Source: Actinomarinicola tropica
GTDB lineage: Bacteria > Actinomycetota > Acidimicrobiia > Acidimicrobiales > SKKL01
Length of the DNA stretch: 64,000 bases
NCBI RefSeq assembly: GCF_009650215.1
Contig: NZ_CP045851.1
Coordinates: forward strand, 310,001-374,000
Reading direction: 5' to 3'
The notes beneath the pieces were generated by a model. It did not search any database. It was given only the letters and a program-made list of their open reading frames with translations, and was not told the origin of the DNA. A program made the position numbers and the translations under genes. Positions 19,188 to 27,751 of the stretch are shown here, one piece after another. Position 1 is the first letter of the stretch; each line of letters opens with the position of its first letter.

Positions 19188-19203
19188 CGCTCGACCATCA
19201 CGC

Positions 19204-19245
19204 CCCCATTCGCGCCGAATCGCCGTCGAATCGGCGCGAATGGGG
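19204..19245. repeat. dispersed palindromic element, copy D (extended stem)
   Basis: Arms CCCCATTCGCGCCGA (19204-19218) and TCGGCGCGAATGGGG (19231-19245) are perfect 15-bp complements around a 12-nt loop. The centre again consists of two 11-mers (GCCGAATCGCC, GTCGAATCGGC), a diverged form of copies A-C. It lies about 70 nt upstream of the VOC gene. Confidence 0.65.
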
Positions 19246-19301
19246 CGCGGAGGCATGTCGCACCGAGGCGGAACGGGTGCGCGCGGCGCGGGCCGCGTCG
19301 G

Positions 19302-19307
19302 TAGCGT
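19302..19307 (+). promoter_or_regulatory. -10 box TAGCGT, leaderless start
   Basis: TAGCGT + 8 nt + ATG (19316). It fixes the start of the VOC gene. Confidence 0.5.
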
Positions 19308-19315
19308 GCGCGGCG

Positions 19316-20017
19316 ATGGCGCTCGCCCGGTGGAAGGACCTCTGCATCGATGCCGCCGACGCGGCCGTCGTCGGTCGGTTCTGGGCCGACGCCCTCGGAC
19401 TCGAGCTCACGGTCGACGACGACGGCGATGCGGTGCTCCGGGGCGCCCGGCCGGAGGAGACCATCTGGATCAACGCCGTGCCCGAGCCCACGACGTCGAA
19501 GAACCGGGTCCACCTCGACGTCGACGTGACGTCGCTCGACCCGCTCCTCGACCTCGGCGCCACCGTCCTGCGGCCCGAGGGCGACGGCGGGATCCGCTGG
19601 ACCCTCCTGGCCGACCCCGAGGGCAACGAGCTCTGCGCTTTCCTGCGCGACGAGATCGACACCGATGCCCCCGCCCGCCGCTACGCCATGGTCGTCGACT
19701 GCGCCTCCTCACAGGCCTCTCAGGCCGAGGCGACGTGGTGGGCCGACGTGCTCGGCGCGACCGTGAACGACGACGGACGCGGGTTCTGGTGGGTGGAGGG
19801 CATCGACGGCTTCCCGTTCGACTCGTGGGACCTCGTGCCCGTCCCCGAACCGAAGACGGTCAAGAACCGCATCCACTGGGACCTGGTGTGCGACGACGTC
19901 CCGGCCCTCGTCGCACGCGGCTGCACCGTCCTGCGGGCGCCCGACGGCGACATCTCCTGGCACGTCCTCGCCGATCCGGCGGGCAACGAGCTCTGCGCGT
20001 TCCCGTCGGCCGAGTAG
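19316..20017 (+). CDS. VOC (glyoxalase/bleomycin-resistance fold) protein, two tandem domains
   Basis: 233 aa made of two related halves. Each begins with a helix bearing FWADALGLEL or WWADVLGATV, and each has a strand KNRVHLDVDV / KNRIHWDLVC, followed by VLRPEG..RWTLLADPEGNELCAF / VLRAPD..SWHVLADPAGNELCAF. The duplicated ADP-x-GNELCAF endings show an internal duplication. Members bind or modify small molecules at a metal or hydrophobic site; no substrate is deducible. The start is set by the -10 box 8 nt upstream. It is tail-to-tail with the LuxR gene, 4 nt apart. Confidence 0.85.
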   Translation: MALARWKDLCIDAADAAVVGRFWADALGLELTVDDDGDAVLRGARPEETIWINAVPEPTTSKNRVHLDVDVTSLDPLLDLGATVLRPEGDGGIRWTLLADPEGNELCAFLRDEIDTDAPARRYAMVVDCASSQASQAEATWWADVLGATVNDDGRGFWWVEGIDGFPFDSWDLVPVPEPKTVKNRIHWDLVCDDVPALVARGCTVLRAPDGDISWHVLADPAGNELCAFPSAE

Positions 20018-20021
20018 CCCC

Positions 20022-21164
20022 TCAGGCGACGGGCTCGTCGACGAACCAACCGCTCGGCGCCAGCTCGGCGCCCATGCGGGGCACGTACTGGTCGAAGAAC
20101 ACCCGGGCCGTCAGCTCCCGCCGGCTCCGCACGCCGGACTTCTCGAACACCGACTTCAGGTGGTCCTGCACCGTGTAGACGGACATGTGGAGCTGGGCTG
20201 CGATGTCCTTCGTCTCCACCCCTTGCAGCACCAGTTGGGCGACGTCGCGCTCGCGCGGGGTCAGCTGGAAGGCCGACACGACCAGCGGGACGATCTCGGG
20301 CGGTCGCGCCTCCTCCATCGTCACGACCACCTGGCCGCCGGTGGCGCCGGGACCGGCCAGCGGGGAGGCGTGCAGCACGAGCCACCGACCCGACCGCAGG
20401 CGCACCCGACAGCGGGGCAGGATCGTCGTCTCCCGGCGGGCGTAGCGTCGTGCGCCGGCCACGAGGGCGACGATCGTCGTGATCGGGTTGCTGCTGTTGT
20501 CGCACGCCGCCAGCTCGTCGAGCCAGACGTCGGCGCCGACGCTCACCTGTGACAGCTCGTCGTGCTCGTCGACGATGATCACCGCCGGTCCGGCGGCGTC
20601 GATGCCGGTGACCGTCGTCGCGCAGCGGGCCAGCAGGCCGGACCGGAGCCCCACCGCCAACATCGGTGAGATGGCGGTCGCGAACGCCACCTCCTCCGGC
20701 TCGTAGGGGGCCTCGTCGCTGCGGTGGAGGCAGATGCCGCCCCACGTACGCCCGCCGGTGCGGGCGACGATGCGCAGCTCGTCGTGGAACTCGTAGAACG
20801 GCGTGAGGAACTCGCGCATGCGGATCGACCGGGCGATGTCACCGCCGGTGGCGTGGCTCACGGCGACGGCATCGAGGCCGGCGTCGAACAGGTTGATGAA
20901 GCTCGTCTCGTCGCCGCCGCTGTACTCGATCTTGCCCCACTCGGCGTCGCGCTCGTTGTCCGCCTCCAGCTGGCCGTACTTGAAGGTCGCGGTGCAGATC
21001 TGGGTGGCGGGATCGACGACCAGCACGCACGACGCGGCGTGCGGGATGGCACGGCCGAGCGACGACATCGCCTCGACGAGGAACGTGTCGACGTCGAGGC
21101 CGGCACGGGCCAGCACGTCGATGTCGCCGCGGACGCGCTCTGCGGTGAGCCGACTGGTGGGCAT
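20022..21164 (-). CDS. LuxR-family transcriptional regulator
   Basis: 380 aa. The C-terminal HTH (about residues 305-370) reads FQLTPRERDVAQLVLQGVETKDIAAQLHMSVYTVQDHLKSVFEKSGVRSRREL, a complete GerE-type helix-turn-helix. The N-terminal 180 residues look like a GAF-like sensory domain (SCVLVVDPATQICTATFKYG; GGRTWGGICLHRSD). It starts at an ATG 137 nt from the divergent cupredoxin-lipoprotein operon, with a palindrome between them, so it probably controls that operon and itself. The ligand is unknown; no phosphoreceiver domain is seen. Confidence 0.88.
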   Translation of the reverse strand: MPTSRLTAERVRGDIDVLARAGLDVDTFLVEAMSSLGRAIPHAASCVLVVDPATQICTATFKYGQLEADNERDAEWGKIEYSGGDETSFINLFDAGLDAVAVSHATGGDIARSIRMREFLTPFYEFHDELRIVARTGGRTWGGICLHRSDEAPYEPEEVAFATAISPMLAVGLRSGLLARCATTVTGIDAAGPAVIIVDEHDELSQVSVGADVWLDELAACDNSSNPITTIVALVAGARRYARRETTILPRCRVRLRSGRWLVLHASPLAGPGATGGQVVVTMEEARPPEIVPLVVSAFQLTPRERDVAQLVLQGVETKDIAAQLHMSVYTVQDHLKSVFEKSGVRSRRELTARVFFDQYVPRMGAELAPSGWFVDEPVA

Positions 21165-21193
21165 GGCGGTCAGTGTGCGCCCAACCGGTCGGC

Positions 21194-21207
21194 TTGGGAA
21201 TCCCCAA
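21194..21207. promoter_or_regulatory. candidate operator in divergent LuxR/cupredoxin interval
   Basis: TTGGGAATCCCCAA: TTGGG and CCCAA arms around a 4-nt centre, placed 30 nt upstream of the luxR-type gene start. It is the only clear dyad in the divergent region; binding by the adjacent LuxR protein is inference. Confidence 0.35.
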
Positions 21208-21301
21208 TGTCTGGGGGGTCGCGAGGCCCCGGCCGACCCTGCCGGGGGAACCCGCGCCCACGGGATCGACCGCCACGGCGCCGCCCCGCATCGTGGCCGC
21301 C

Positions 21302-21919
21302 ATGACCACCACGCACACCACCTCACCCACCACGCGGGTCCTCGGCTCGCTCGCCCTCGTCGCCGCGCTCGGCCTCCTCGGCACCGCATGCGGCGACGAC
21401 GATGCCGATGCCGGCGCCGCGCCGACCCCGGAGACCACCGCCGCGCCGGCCGAACAACCCGTGCCGGCCGAGCAACCCGAGCCGGAGACCCTGACCGTCG
21501 TCCTGGAGGACTTCGCGTTCGCCGACCTGCCCGCGTCGGTCCCCGCCGGCACCCGCCTCACCGTCGTCAACGAGGCTCAGCGCGAGCTGCACGAGCTGGT
21601 CGCGGTCCGCCTGCCCGACGACGAGCAGCGCTCCGCGGAGGAGCTCGTCCACGACCCCGCCGCGCTCGAGGAGGTGCTCACCGCGGGTCCGCCGGCCGCC
21701 GTGCTGCTGGCCGCCCCCGGCGGCGAGGCCATCCCCGCGGTCGGCGACGGGACCCTCTCCGAGCCGGGCCGCTACCTCATCGTCTGCATGATCCCGAGCG
21801 GCGTCGAGCCCGCCGTCTACCTCGAGGCCGCCGCGCAGTCGGGCGGCGCACCCCCGCAGGTCGACGGCGGCCCGCCGCACGTCGCCCACGGCATGTTCGC
21901 CGAGCTCGTGGTCGAGTGA
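21302..21919 (+). CDS. cupredoxin-like lipoprotein
   Basis: 205 aa. The signal peptide ends LLGTAC (lipobox), followed by a Pro/Glu/Thr-rich spacer, so it is anchored outside the membrane. The mature domain (about residues 60-205) resembles blue-copper folds: a strand TLTVVLEDFAFADLPASVPAGTRLTVVN, His in ELHELVAV, Cys in RYLIVCMIPSG, and His-Gly-Met in HVAHGMFAELVVE. His, Cys, His and Met are the expected copper-ligand types, though the Cys-x-His-x-Met spacing is not classical. It is the first gene of an operon with RidA-like and metallo-hydrolase genes and divergent from a LuxR regulator. A copper-binding or redox role is inferred. Confidence 0.82.
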   Translation: MTTTHTTSPTTRVLGSLALVAALGLLGTACGDDDADAGAAPTPETTAAPAEQPVPAEQPEPETLTVVLEDFAFADLPASVPAGTRLTVVNEAQRELHELVAVRLPDDEQRSAEELVHDPAALEEVLTAGPPAAVLLAAPGGEAIPAVGDGTLSEPGRYLIVCMIPSGVEPAVYLEAAAQSGGAPPQVDGGPPHVAHGMFAELVVE

Positions 21920-22245
21920 TCGTCGAGCTCCCCCCGCAGTCCCCGGTCGACGACCTCGGCCGGCTGCTCCACGCCGGTGACGTGGCCGCGCAGCTCGCCC
22001 TGGCGGTCACCCACGTCGACGGTGCCCTCCACGCCGCCGGCCTCACCGCCGCCGACCTCACCGAGGTCCGTGTACGTACGACCGACCCCGGCGCTCTGGT
22101 GGAGGTCCGCGAGGTGCTCGACGAGTACCTCGCGGCGTCCGGCGGCGCCCCCGTCATCACCGTCGTCGAGGTCGACCTGCTCGACGACCCCGAGATGGTC
22201 GTCACCCTCGACGTCCACGCCCTCCGACCCGCCCACCACGCCTGA
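21916..22245 (+). CDS. RidA/YjgF-like protein
   Basis: 109 aa, GTG start overlapping the previous stop as GTGA, so translation is coupled. Family signs are LLHAGDVAAQLALAVTHVDGALHAAGLTAADLTEVRVRTTDPG and a C-terminal VITVVEVDLL strand. Classical RidA deaminates reactive enamines or imines using an Arg near residue 105 in IEVEAIA; here the equivalent PEMVVTLDVHAL region lacks an obvious Arg, so this is more likely a Rid subfamily member with altered activity. It lies between a cupredoxin lipoprotein and an MBL hydrolase, a combination I do not recognise as a described pathway. Confidence 0.8.
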   Translation: MIVELPPQSPVDDLGRLLHAGDVAAQLALAVTHVDGALHAAGLTAADLTEVRVRTTDPGALVEVREVLDEYLAASGGAPVITVVEVDLLDDPEMVVTLDVHALRPAHHA

Positions 22246-22271
22246 CACCCCGACCCGAGAGGACCACCGAC

Positions 22272-23105
22272 ATGCACACGAACCCGCCCCGCCACCACCC
22301 CGTCGAGATCGCTCCCGACACCTTCGTCATCCAGGCCACCCAGGGCGAAGGTGTCGCCCCGATGGCCGTGCACCTCAACTCCATGGTCATCCGTGGCCGC
22401 GAGCCGATCGTCGTCGACACCGGCGCCGCCACCCACCGGGACCGCTACCTCGAGGACCTGTTCTCGCTCGTCGACCCCGAGGACGTCCGCTGGGTCTTCC
22501 TCAGCCACGACGACGCCGACCACTACGGCAACCTCGACGCCGTGATGGCCGCCTGCCCGCACGCCACGCTCGTCACCTCGTGGTTCCAGTGGGAGCGGAT
22601 GGAGAACATGCCGACCATCCCGCCGTTCCGCCTGCGCTGGATCGACGACGGCGGCACGTTCGAGGCCAACGGCCGCACCTACGCCGCCATCCGCCCGCCG
22701 GTCTACGACTCGCCGACCACCCGGGGCCTCTACGACACCGGCACCGGCGTGTACTGGGCGAGCGACTGCTGGGCCACGCCGGTCGCCCGCGGCACGGCGA
22801 ACGTCGACGAGCTCGACGCCGCCGACTGGCGCGACGGCTTCACGATGTTCCAGCTGATGAACAGCCCGTGGCTGTCCGTCGTCGACGACGCCAGGTACCA
22901 GCGGTCGGTCGACCGGGTGGCCGACCTCCACATCCGCGCCATCGCCTCGGCGCACGGTCCGGCGATCACCGGCGGCAACGTCGCCGTCGCGATGGACATG
23001 CTGCGGGGCCTGGCGGGGATGGACGTCCCCGAGGGTCCGGGCCAGCCGATGCTCGACGAGATCGTGAACGGCCTGCTGGCCGACGCGGCCGCCGACGGGC
23101 GCTGA
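22272..23105 (+). CDS. metallo-beta-lactamase-fold hydrolase
   Basis: 277 aa. The metal motif is LSHDDADHYGN (His-x-Asp-x-Asp-His variant), preceded by PIVVDTGAA, and later YWASDCWATPV supplies the bridging Asp, with a distal His in ASAHGPAITGG. The pattern resembles the di-iron oxygen-binding relatives (flavodiiron/ODP-type) more than zinc beta-lactamases, but no flavodoxin domain is attached. An ATG with GAGAGGA upstream, 26 nt after the RidA-like gene, makes it the third gene of the operon. The substrate is unknown; an oxygen- or thiol-related redox role is only a guess. Confidence 0.85.
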   Translation: MHTNPPRHHPVEIAPDTFVIQATQGEGVAPMAVHLNSMVIRGREPIVVDTGAATHRDRYLEDLFSLVDPEDVRWVFLSHDDADHYGNLDAVMAACPHATLVTSWFQWERMENMPTIPPFRLRWIDDGGTFEANGRTYAAIRPPVYDSPTTRGLYDTGTGVYWASDCWATPVARGTANVDELDAADWRDGFTMFQLMNSPWLSVVDDARYQRSVDRVADLHIRAIASAHGPAITGGNVAVAMDMLRGLAGMDVPEGPGQPMLDEIVNGLLADAAADGR

Positions 23106-23130
23106 GCCCGAGGTCCGACGGCCGGTTCGG

Positions 23131-23727
23131 TCAGTCCGAGTCGGCCGCGGGCTCCTCGGTGGGCGAGTCGTCCGCCGGCGCCTCGTCCTCCTCGCGGAAC
23201 TCGGCGTTGAGGTCCACGAACAGCTGGCCGTCCTCCACCGTCACCGGGTAGCTGGCGAGACCCGGGTCGTCGATGGCGAACCGGTCGCCGTCGCAGTCCT
23301 CGAACTCCGCATCGTCGGCCTGCCACTGCAGCACGCAGTCGCGCTCCTTGCCGATCGGCGCGGCGCCGACGGCGTACCAGCCCGACTCGGCGTCCTCGCC
23401 GACGTGGTGGAGCAGGATGTCGCGCGACCCACCGGCGACGTCCGCGAAGAGGATCGGCCCGCCGTCGGCGATCGTGTCGGCCCGCGAGGCGGCCGGACCA
23501 CCCGGGAAGCGGTCGTCGCCCAGCCGGATCTCGACGTTGTCACCGCCCGAACCGGCGAGGCTCACGACGAACCACACGAGACCGAGCCCGGCGACCACAC
23601 CCGCGAGTGCGACGACGATCGCGGTGGTCGTCGCCCGCGACGTGCGCCGCTCGACCGGGCTCACGCCGCCGCTCCACGACGGGACGCGAACGGCCGGGGC
23701 GATTGGGGACCGTGACCGGGCATCCAC
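23131..23727 (-). CDS. membrane-anchored protein with degenerate Rieske-like domain
   Basis: Up to 198 aa. A short basic N-terminus, then one membrane span (TTTAIVVALAGVVAGLGLVWFVV), then an extracytoplasmic domain. The domain contains CVLQWQADDAEFEDCDGDRFAIDD and YPVTVEDGQLFVDL, which follow the spacing and ending of Rieske [2Fe-2S] domains, but the Cys-x-His pairs that bind the cluster are absent. A Glu/Asp/Pro-rich tail follows. The start is uncertain: the GTG at 23727 sits beside the sucC promoter, while a GTG at 23664 would also precede the membrane span. It is divergent from sucCD. Function unknown. Confidence 0.7.
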   Translation of the reverse strand: MDARSRSPIAPAVRVPSWSGGVSPVERRTSRATTTAIVVALAGVVAGLGLVWFVVSLAGSGGDNVEIRLGDDRFPGGPAASRADTIADGGPILFADVAGGSRDILLHHVGEDAESGWYAVGAAPIGKERDCVLQWQADDAEFEDCDGDRFAIDDPGLASYPVTVEDGQLFVDLNAEFREEDEAPADDSPTEEPAADSD

Positions 23728-23733
23728 CTAGTA
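23728..23733 (+). promoter_or_regulatory. -10 box TAGTAT upstream of sucCD
   Basis: TAGTAT 64 nt before the sucC GTG; its complement is also promoter-like on the minus strand, so divergent transcription may start here. Confidence 0.4.
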
Positions 23734-23797
23734 TCGCCCCGAGTCGCGCTGGTGCCCGGCGCGGCGTTCTCCCCAACGCCCCGGAGGCAGGCAGCGA

Positions 23798-24940
23798 GTG
23801 GATCTCTTCGAGTACCAGGGAAAGCAGTTCTTCGCATCGTTCGGCATCCCGGTGTCCGCGGGTGACGCGGTGACGACGGTGGACGACGCCGTGGCCGTCG
23901 CCGATCGCATCGGCTACCCCGTCGTCGTGAAGGCGCAGGTGCAGGTCGGCGGCCGCGGCAAGGCCGGCGGCATCAAGCTCGCCGACGACGCCGACGAGGT
24001 CCGCACCCACGCCGGGAACATCCTCGGCATGGACATCAAGGGCCACACCGTCGAGATCCTCTGGATCGAGACCGCCTCCGACATCGCCGAGGAGTACTAC
24101 GCGAGCTTCACGCTCGACCGCTCGGCCAAGAAGCACCTCGGCATGCTGTCGGCCGAGGGCGGCGTCGAGATCGAGGCCGTCGCCGAGTCCAACCCCGACG
24201 CCATCGCCAAGATCTGGGTCGACCCGGTCGACGGGCTCACCGAGGCCCAGGCCCTGGAGTGGGTCGCCGCCGCCAAGCTCAACCCCGAGGCCACCGAGGG
24301 CGCGGTCGACATCCTCCAGAAGCTGTACACGGCCTACGTCGACGGCGACGCCGACCTCGTCGAGATCAACCCGCTGATCTTCACCCCCGACGGTCGTGTC
24401 CATGCCCTCGACGCCAAGGTCACCCTCGACGCCAACTCGGTGTTCCGCCACCCGGACTACGAGCAGTACGAAGCCACCCAGGTCCGCGACGAGCGCGAGA
24501 CCGAGGCGTTCGAGAAGGGCCTCCAGTACGTCGGCCTCGAGGGCTCGGTCGGCGTGATCGCCAACGGCGCCGGCCTCGCGATGTCCACCGTCGACATCGT
24601 CAACCAGGTCGGCGGCAAGCCCGCCAACTTCCTCGACATCGGCGGCGGCGCCAACGCCGACGTGATGGCCGGGGCGCTCGAGGTCATCACCAACGACCCG
24701 AACGTGCGGTCGATCTTCATCAACATCTTCGGCGGCATCACCAAGGGCGAGGAGGTGGCCAACGGCATCGTCACCGCCATGGGTCGCGTCCAGATCGACG
24801 TGCCGATCGTCGTCCGCCTCGACGGCACGAACGCCGAGCAGGGCCGCGAGATCCTCGAGCCCCACCTGAGCGACAAGCTCCTGATGGAACCGACCATGGT
24901 CGCCGCCGCCGAGCGCGTCGTCGCGCTGGCCAAGAACTGA
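23798..24940 (+). CDS. sucC: succinyl-CoA synthetase (ADP-forming) beta subunit
   Basis: Makes succinate and ATP (or GTP) from succinyl-CoA with SucD, a TCA-cycle step. 380 aa, standard length. The ATP-grasp domain begins [19 protein letters not shown], with [21 protein letters not shown] for nucleotide binding and [19 protein letters not shown] for Mg2+. The C-terminal CoA-ligase part has [13 protein letters not shown] and [17 protein letters not shown]. The GTG start has GGAGG 10 nt upstream. sucD follows 18 nt later, so the two subunits are co-expressed. Confidence 0.97.
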   Translation: MDLFEYQGKQFFASFGIPVSAGDAVTTVDDAVAVADRIGYPVVVKAQVQVGGRGKAGGIKLADDADEVRTHAGNILGMDIKGHTVEILWIETASDIAEEYYASFTLDRSAKKHLGMLSAEGGVEIEAVAESNPDAIAKIWVDPVDGLTEAQALEWVAAAKLNPEATEGAVDILQKLYTAYVDGDADLVEINPLIFTPDGRVHALDAKVTLDANSVFRHPDYEQYEATQVRDERETEAFEKGLQYVGLEGSVGVIANGAGLAMSTVDIVNQVGGKPANFLDIGGGANADVMAGALEVITNDPNVRSIFINIFGGITKGEEVANGIVTAMGRVQIDVPIVVRLDGTNAEQGREILEPHLSDKLLMEPTMVAAAERVVALAKN

Positions 24941-24958
24941 GAAGGGACGACCGAGAGC

Positions 24959-25861
24959 ATGAGCATCTTCGTCGACGAGAACACCAAGGTCGTCTACCAG
25001 GGCCTCACCGGCAGCCAGGGCCGCTTCTACGGCCTGCTGAACCGTGAGTACGGCACGCAGGTCGTGGCCGGCACCAACCCGAAGAAGGCCGGCACCGACG
25101 TCGAGGGCATCCCCGTGTACGCCACGGTCGCCGATGCCGTCGAGGCCACCGGCGCCACCGCGTCGTGCATCTTCATCCCCGCCCCGGGCGTGAAGGACGC
25201 CGTCATCGAGGCCGCCGAGGGCGGCGTGAAGTTCATCGTGGCCATCACCGAGGGCGTCCCCGCCCAGGACGAGGCCTGGTTCTTCAACAAGCTGCAGCGG
25301 GACTTCCCCGACGTGCAGCTGCTCGGCCCGAACTGCCCCGGCATCATCAGCCCCGGCAAGTGCAACATCGGCATCACCGCCGGCCACATCGCCAAGCCGC
25401 CGGTCGAGGGCGAGCCGTCGGTCGGCATCGTCAGCCGCTCCGGCACGCTCACGTACCAGGCGCTCTACGAGCTGAAGCTGAACGACATCGCGGTGTCGAC
25501 CTGCGTCGGCATCGGCGGCGACCCGGTGCCCGGCACCTCGTTCATCGACTGCCTGAAGGCGTTCGAGGCCGACGACCAGACCGACGCCGTGATGATGTTC
25601 GGCGAGATCGGCGGGTCGGCCGAGGAGGAGGCCGCCGAGTTCATCAGCAACGAGATGAGCAAGCCCGTCGTCTCCTACATCGCCGGCGTCACCGCCCCGG
25701 CCGGCAAGAAGATGGGCCACGCCGGCGCCATCGTCTCCGGCGGCAAGGGCACCGCCGCCGCCAAGATGGACGCCCTGCGCGCCGCCGGCGTGCACGTCGG
25801 CAACAACCCGACCGAGGCCAGCCAGCTGATGGTCGAGGTCGTCAACGGCCTGAAGAAGTAG
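24959..25861 (+). CDS. sucD: succinyl-CoA synthetase alpha subunit
   Basis: 300 aa partner of SucC. The CoA-binding Rossmann domain starts [39 protein letters not shown] is the family signature. The phosphorylated active-site His is in [16 protein letters not shown]. An ATG follows AAGGGACGACCGAGAGC. It is the second gene of the sucCD operon, closed by a strong hairpin at 25899-25936. Confidence 0.97.
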   Translation: MSIFVDENTKVVYQGLTGSQGRFYGLLNREYGTQVVAGTNPKKAGTDVEGIPVYATVADAVEATGATASCIFIPAPGVKDAVIEAAEGGVKFIVAITEGVPAQDEAWFFNKLQRDFPDVQLLGPNCPGIISPGKCNIGITAGHIAKPPVEGEPSVGIVSRSGTLTYQALYELKLNDIAVSTCVGIGGDPVPGTSFIDCLKAFEADDQTDAVMMFGEIGGSAEEEAAEFISNEMSKPVVSYIAGVTAPAGKKMGHAGAIVSGGKGTAAAKMDALRAAGVHVGNNPTEASQLMVEVVNGLKK

Positions 25862-25898
25862 CCGCATCGGGTCGCGCTGCGACCCGCTCCTGCACGTC

Positions 25899-25936
25899 GA
25901 CTCCGCCCGGTGGCCACACGGTCGCCGGGCGGAGTC
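25899..25936 (+). terminator. terminator-like hairpin after sucCD
   Basis: GACTCCGCCCGG (25899-25910), 14-nt loop, CCGGGCGGAGTC (25925-25936). A perfect 12-bp stem without a U-tract, 37 nt after the sucD stop. Confidence 0.7.
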
Positions 25937-25947
25937 GCGCCCGGGCC

Positions 25948-25953
25948 TACCCT
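25948..25953 (+). promoter_or_regulatory. -10 box TACCCT
   Basis: TACCCT about 36 nt before the ATG at 25990, just after the sucCD hairpin; the leader carries GGAGG at 25978-25982. Confidence 0.4.
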
Positions 25954-25989
25954 GGCCGCACCCCGACGGCGAGACATGGAGGCGTGGCG

Positions 25990-27075
25990 ATGAGCGACCG
26001 ACCGGGCGCGGGCTGGTATCCGGACCCCTCGGACCCGGCGCAGCAGCGCTGGTGGGACGGCACGGCGTGGACGGACCAGGTGAGCGGAGCCGGCGGTGCT
26101 CCCGGCGTGTCGACCTCCCCGGCGGCGACACCCGGCCGGGTGGAGCTGGCCGAGCGGCTGATGCGCGCCCGACCCGAGGGCAGCGTCGGCGTCGCGGTCG
26201 CGGCGGCGGGCGGCGTGCTCGGGGTCCTCGGTGCGTTCGTCACGATCTCGGAGACCGACGGGCGCACGCCGTCCAACCTCGTCGCGGTGCTCGTCCTCCT
26301 CGCCGCCTACGCGCTCGCGCTGGCCGGTCCGGCGTGGACGCGGCCGGCCGCCCTGGCCGGTGGGGTCGTGGCGCCGCTGGTCCTGGCCGGCAACCTGGCC
26401 CCGGAGCTCGACGGCCGCATGGCGATCATCCTCCCCGCACTGCTGGCCGGAGGCGCGTGGCTGGCCATGTTCCTCGCCCCCGGCCTGCGGGGTGCGCCGG
26501 TGCTCGTCGCCGGTGCGCTGCTCGCGGCGTGGGCGGCGTTCACGGGCGCGACGGCACCGACGAACGACGCGTTCCGCTCGGTCGAGGTGTACGGGATGGG
26601 GGGCACCGGCTACTGGGACGCGCCCGTGAACCCGATCGGCCAGGGCGAGTCGACGCTCGTCGTCGCCCTCGTCGTCGTGTGCGTCGCGGCGGTGCTCGAC
26701 CGGCGTGGCTGGCGGGTCCTGGCCACCCCGTTCATCGCCGTCGGCGTCGTGCTCGGGTTCGTCGGGGTGTCGAGCGTGACGTCCGGGGTCGACTCGATCG
26801 CCGCCAGTGCGGTCCTCGTCATCGCCGTGGGCGGCGTGATCGCCGTCGTCGGCGGCTCCGGACGCCGCCGCGGCTCGACGTGGATCGGGACGGGCCTGGC
26901 CGTCGCCGGCATCGTGGCCCTCCTGGCCGACCTCGTCGACGACCCGACCGGTGCCGGGGTCCTGCTCGTGCTCATCGCCGCCGGCCTCGTGGCCGGGTCG
27001 CAGGCGATCGAGCGGGCGGTGGCGCCGGCCGTGGCGTCGGGCGAGGAGACCCCCTCCCGGCCCGAGGCGTTCTGA
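25990..27075 (+). CDS. DUF2510 multi-spanning membrane protein
   Basis: 361 aa. The N-terminal 30 residues are a DUF2510 domain (GWYPDPSDPAQQRWWDGTAWTDQV), a short Trp-rich module common at the N-terminus of actinobacterial membrane proteins. About nine hydrophobic spans follow from residue 60, with a mid-protein extracytoplasmic loop around GATAPTNDAFRSVEVYGMGGTGYWDAPVNP. No transporter or enzyme motif is recognised. An ATG with GGAGG 7 nt upstream. It is closed by a long hairpin shared with the convergent gene. Function unknown. Confidence 0.85.
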   Translation: MSDRPGAGWYPDPSDPAQQRWWDGTAWTDQVSGAGGAPGVSTSPAATPGRVELAERLMRARPEGSVGVAVAAAGGVLGVLGAFVTISETDGRTPSNLVAVLVLLAAYALALAGPAWTRPAALAGGVVAPLVLAGNLAPELDGRMAIILPALLAGGAWLAMFLAPGLRGAPVLVAGALLAAWAAFTGATAPTNDAFRSVEVYGMGGTGYWDAPVNPIGQGESTLVVALVVVCVAAVLDRRGWRVLATPFIAVGVVLGFVGVSSVTSGVDSIAASAVLVIAVGGVIAVVGGSGRRRGSTWIGTGLAVAGIVALLADLVDDPTGAGVLLVLIAAGLVAGSQAIERAVAPAVASGEETPSRPEAF

Positions 27076-27087
27076 GCTCGGACGCGG

Positions 27088-27117
27088 ACGGGCCCCGCTC
27101 CGGAGAGCGGGGCCCGT
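27088..27117. terminator. bidirectional terminator hairpin
   Basis: ACGGGCCCCGCTC, loop CGGA, GAGCGGGGCCCGT: a perfect 13-bp stem between the ends of two convergent genes (27075 and 27140). Confidence 0.8.
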
Positions 27118-27139
27118 CGTGTCCTGCGACGTCAGTCGA

Positions 27140-27586
27140 TCAGAAGGCGCTCGGGGGAGCGGTCGACGTGCCCGACTTCTCCTCCTGGAACTTCAGGAAC
27201 CCACCGACGGCCAGGCCGACGGCGGCGATCGCGGCGAGGAAGAGGCCGAACGCCCGGTCCCAGCCCGTCTGGCCGATGAGGAGCTTCAGGACGACGAGGA
27301 TGGCGGCGAGCGCACCGGCGCCGAGGTGCACCTGGCCCCAGGTGACGGGCAGGTCGGGGAGCTTGGTGTCCGGCGAGAACGCCGAGACGGCCACCTGCGC
27401 CAGCATCACGATGCCAAGGATCACCGGGAGGATCCCCCAGAAGAACCACTCCCAGCCGTTGACGGTCACGTCCCCGCCGAACGGGCCGAAGTCGACCTTG
27501 AACCACGGCAGGAAAGAGAAGATCAGCAGTGCGATGGCCGACCCCGCGATCACCTTGTCGCTGGTCGTGAGCTTGTTCAGGTCCAC
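27140..27586 (-). CDS. small four-span membrane protein
   Basis: 148 aa. Starts MDLNKLTTSDKVIAGSAIALLIFSFLPWFKVDF, a helix plus FLPWF segment typical of small actinobacterial membrane proteins of unknown function, then three more spans (WEWFFWGILPVILGIVMLAQV; VHLGAGALAAILVVLKLLIG; AFGLFLAAIAAVGLAVGGFL) and a short C-terminal tail KFQEEKSGTSTAPPSAF. The GTG start has GGAGG 6 nt upstream. No function can be assigned. Confidence 0.82.
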   Translation of the reverse strand: MDLNKLTTSDKVIAGSAIALLIFSFLPWFKVDFGPFGGDVTVNGWEWFFWGILPVILGIVMLAQVAVSAFSPDTKLPDLPVTWGQVHLGAGALAAILVVLKLLIGQTGWDRAFGLFLAAIAAVGLAVGGFLKFQEEKSGTSTAPPSAF

Positions 27587-27737
27587 CCGTGCCTCCAGGG
27601 ATGATGCGACGTCGTGTCGCGGGTCACGCTAGACCACGAGGTGCGGTCAGCGATGCGTTCAGTGCAACGCGACCCTACGTGCCCGGCTGTGCGCGATCTG
27701 TGATCCCGCGCCCGACGGGCTGACTGCGGGCGACTGC

Positions 27738-27743
27738 TACCGT
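27738..27743 (+). promoter_or_regulatory. -10 box TACCGT, leaderless purN start
   Basis: TACCGT + 8 nt + GTG (27752); no Shine-Dalgarno. Likely drives the purN-purH unit. Confidence 0.5.
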
Positions 27744-27751
27744 CAGCCCAC

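Noticed and set aside
23540-26131. 863-codon minus-strand open frame opposite sucCD
   Set aside because: Shadow of sucCD; no start context and no recognisable motif.
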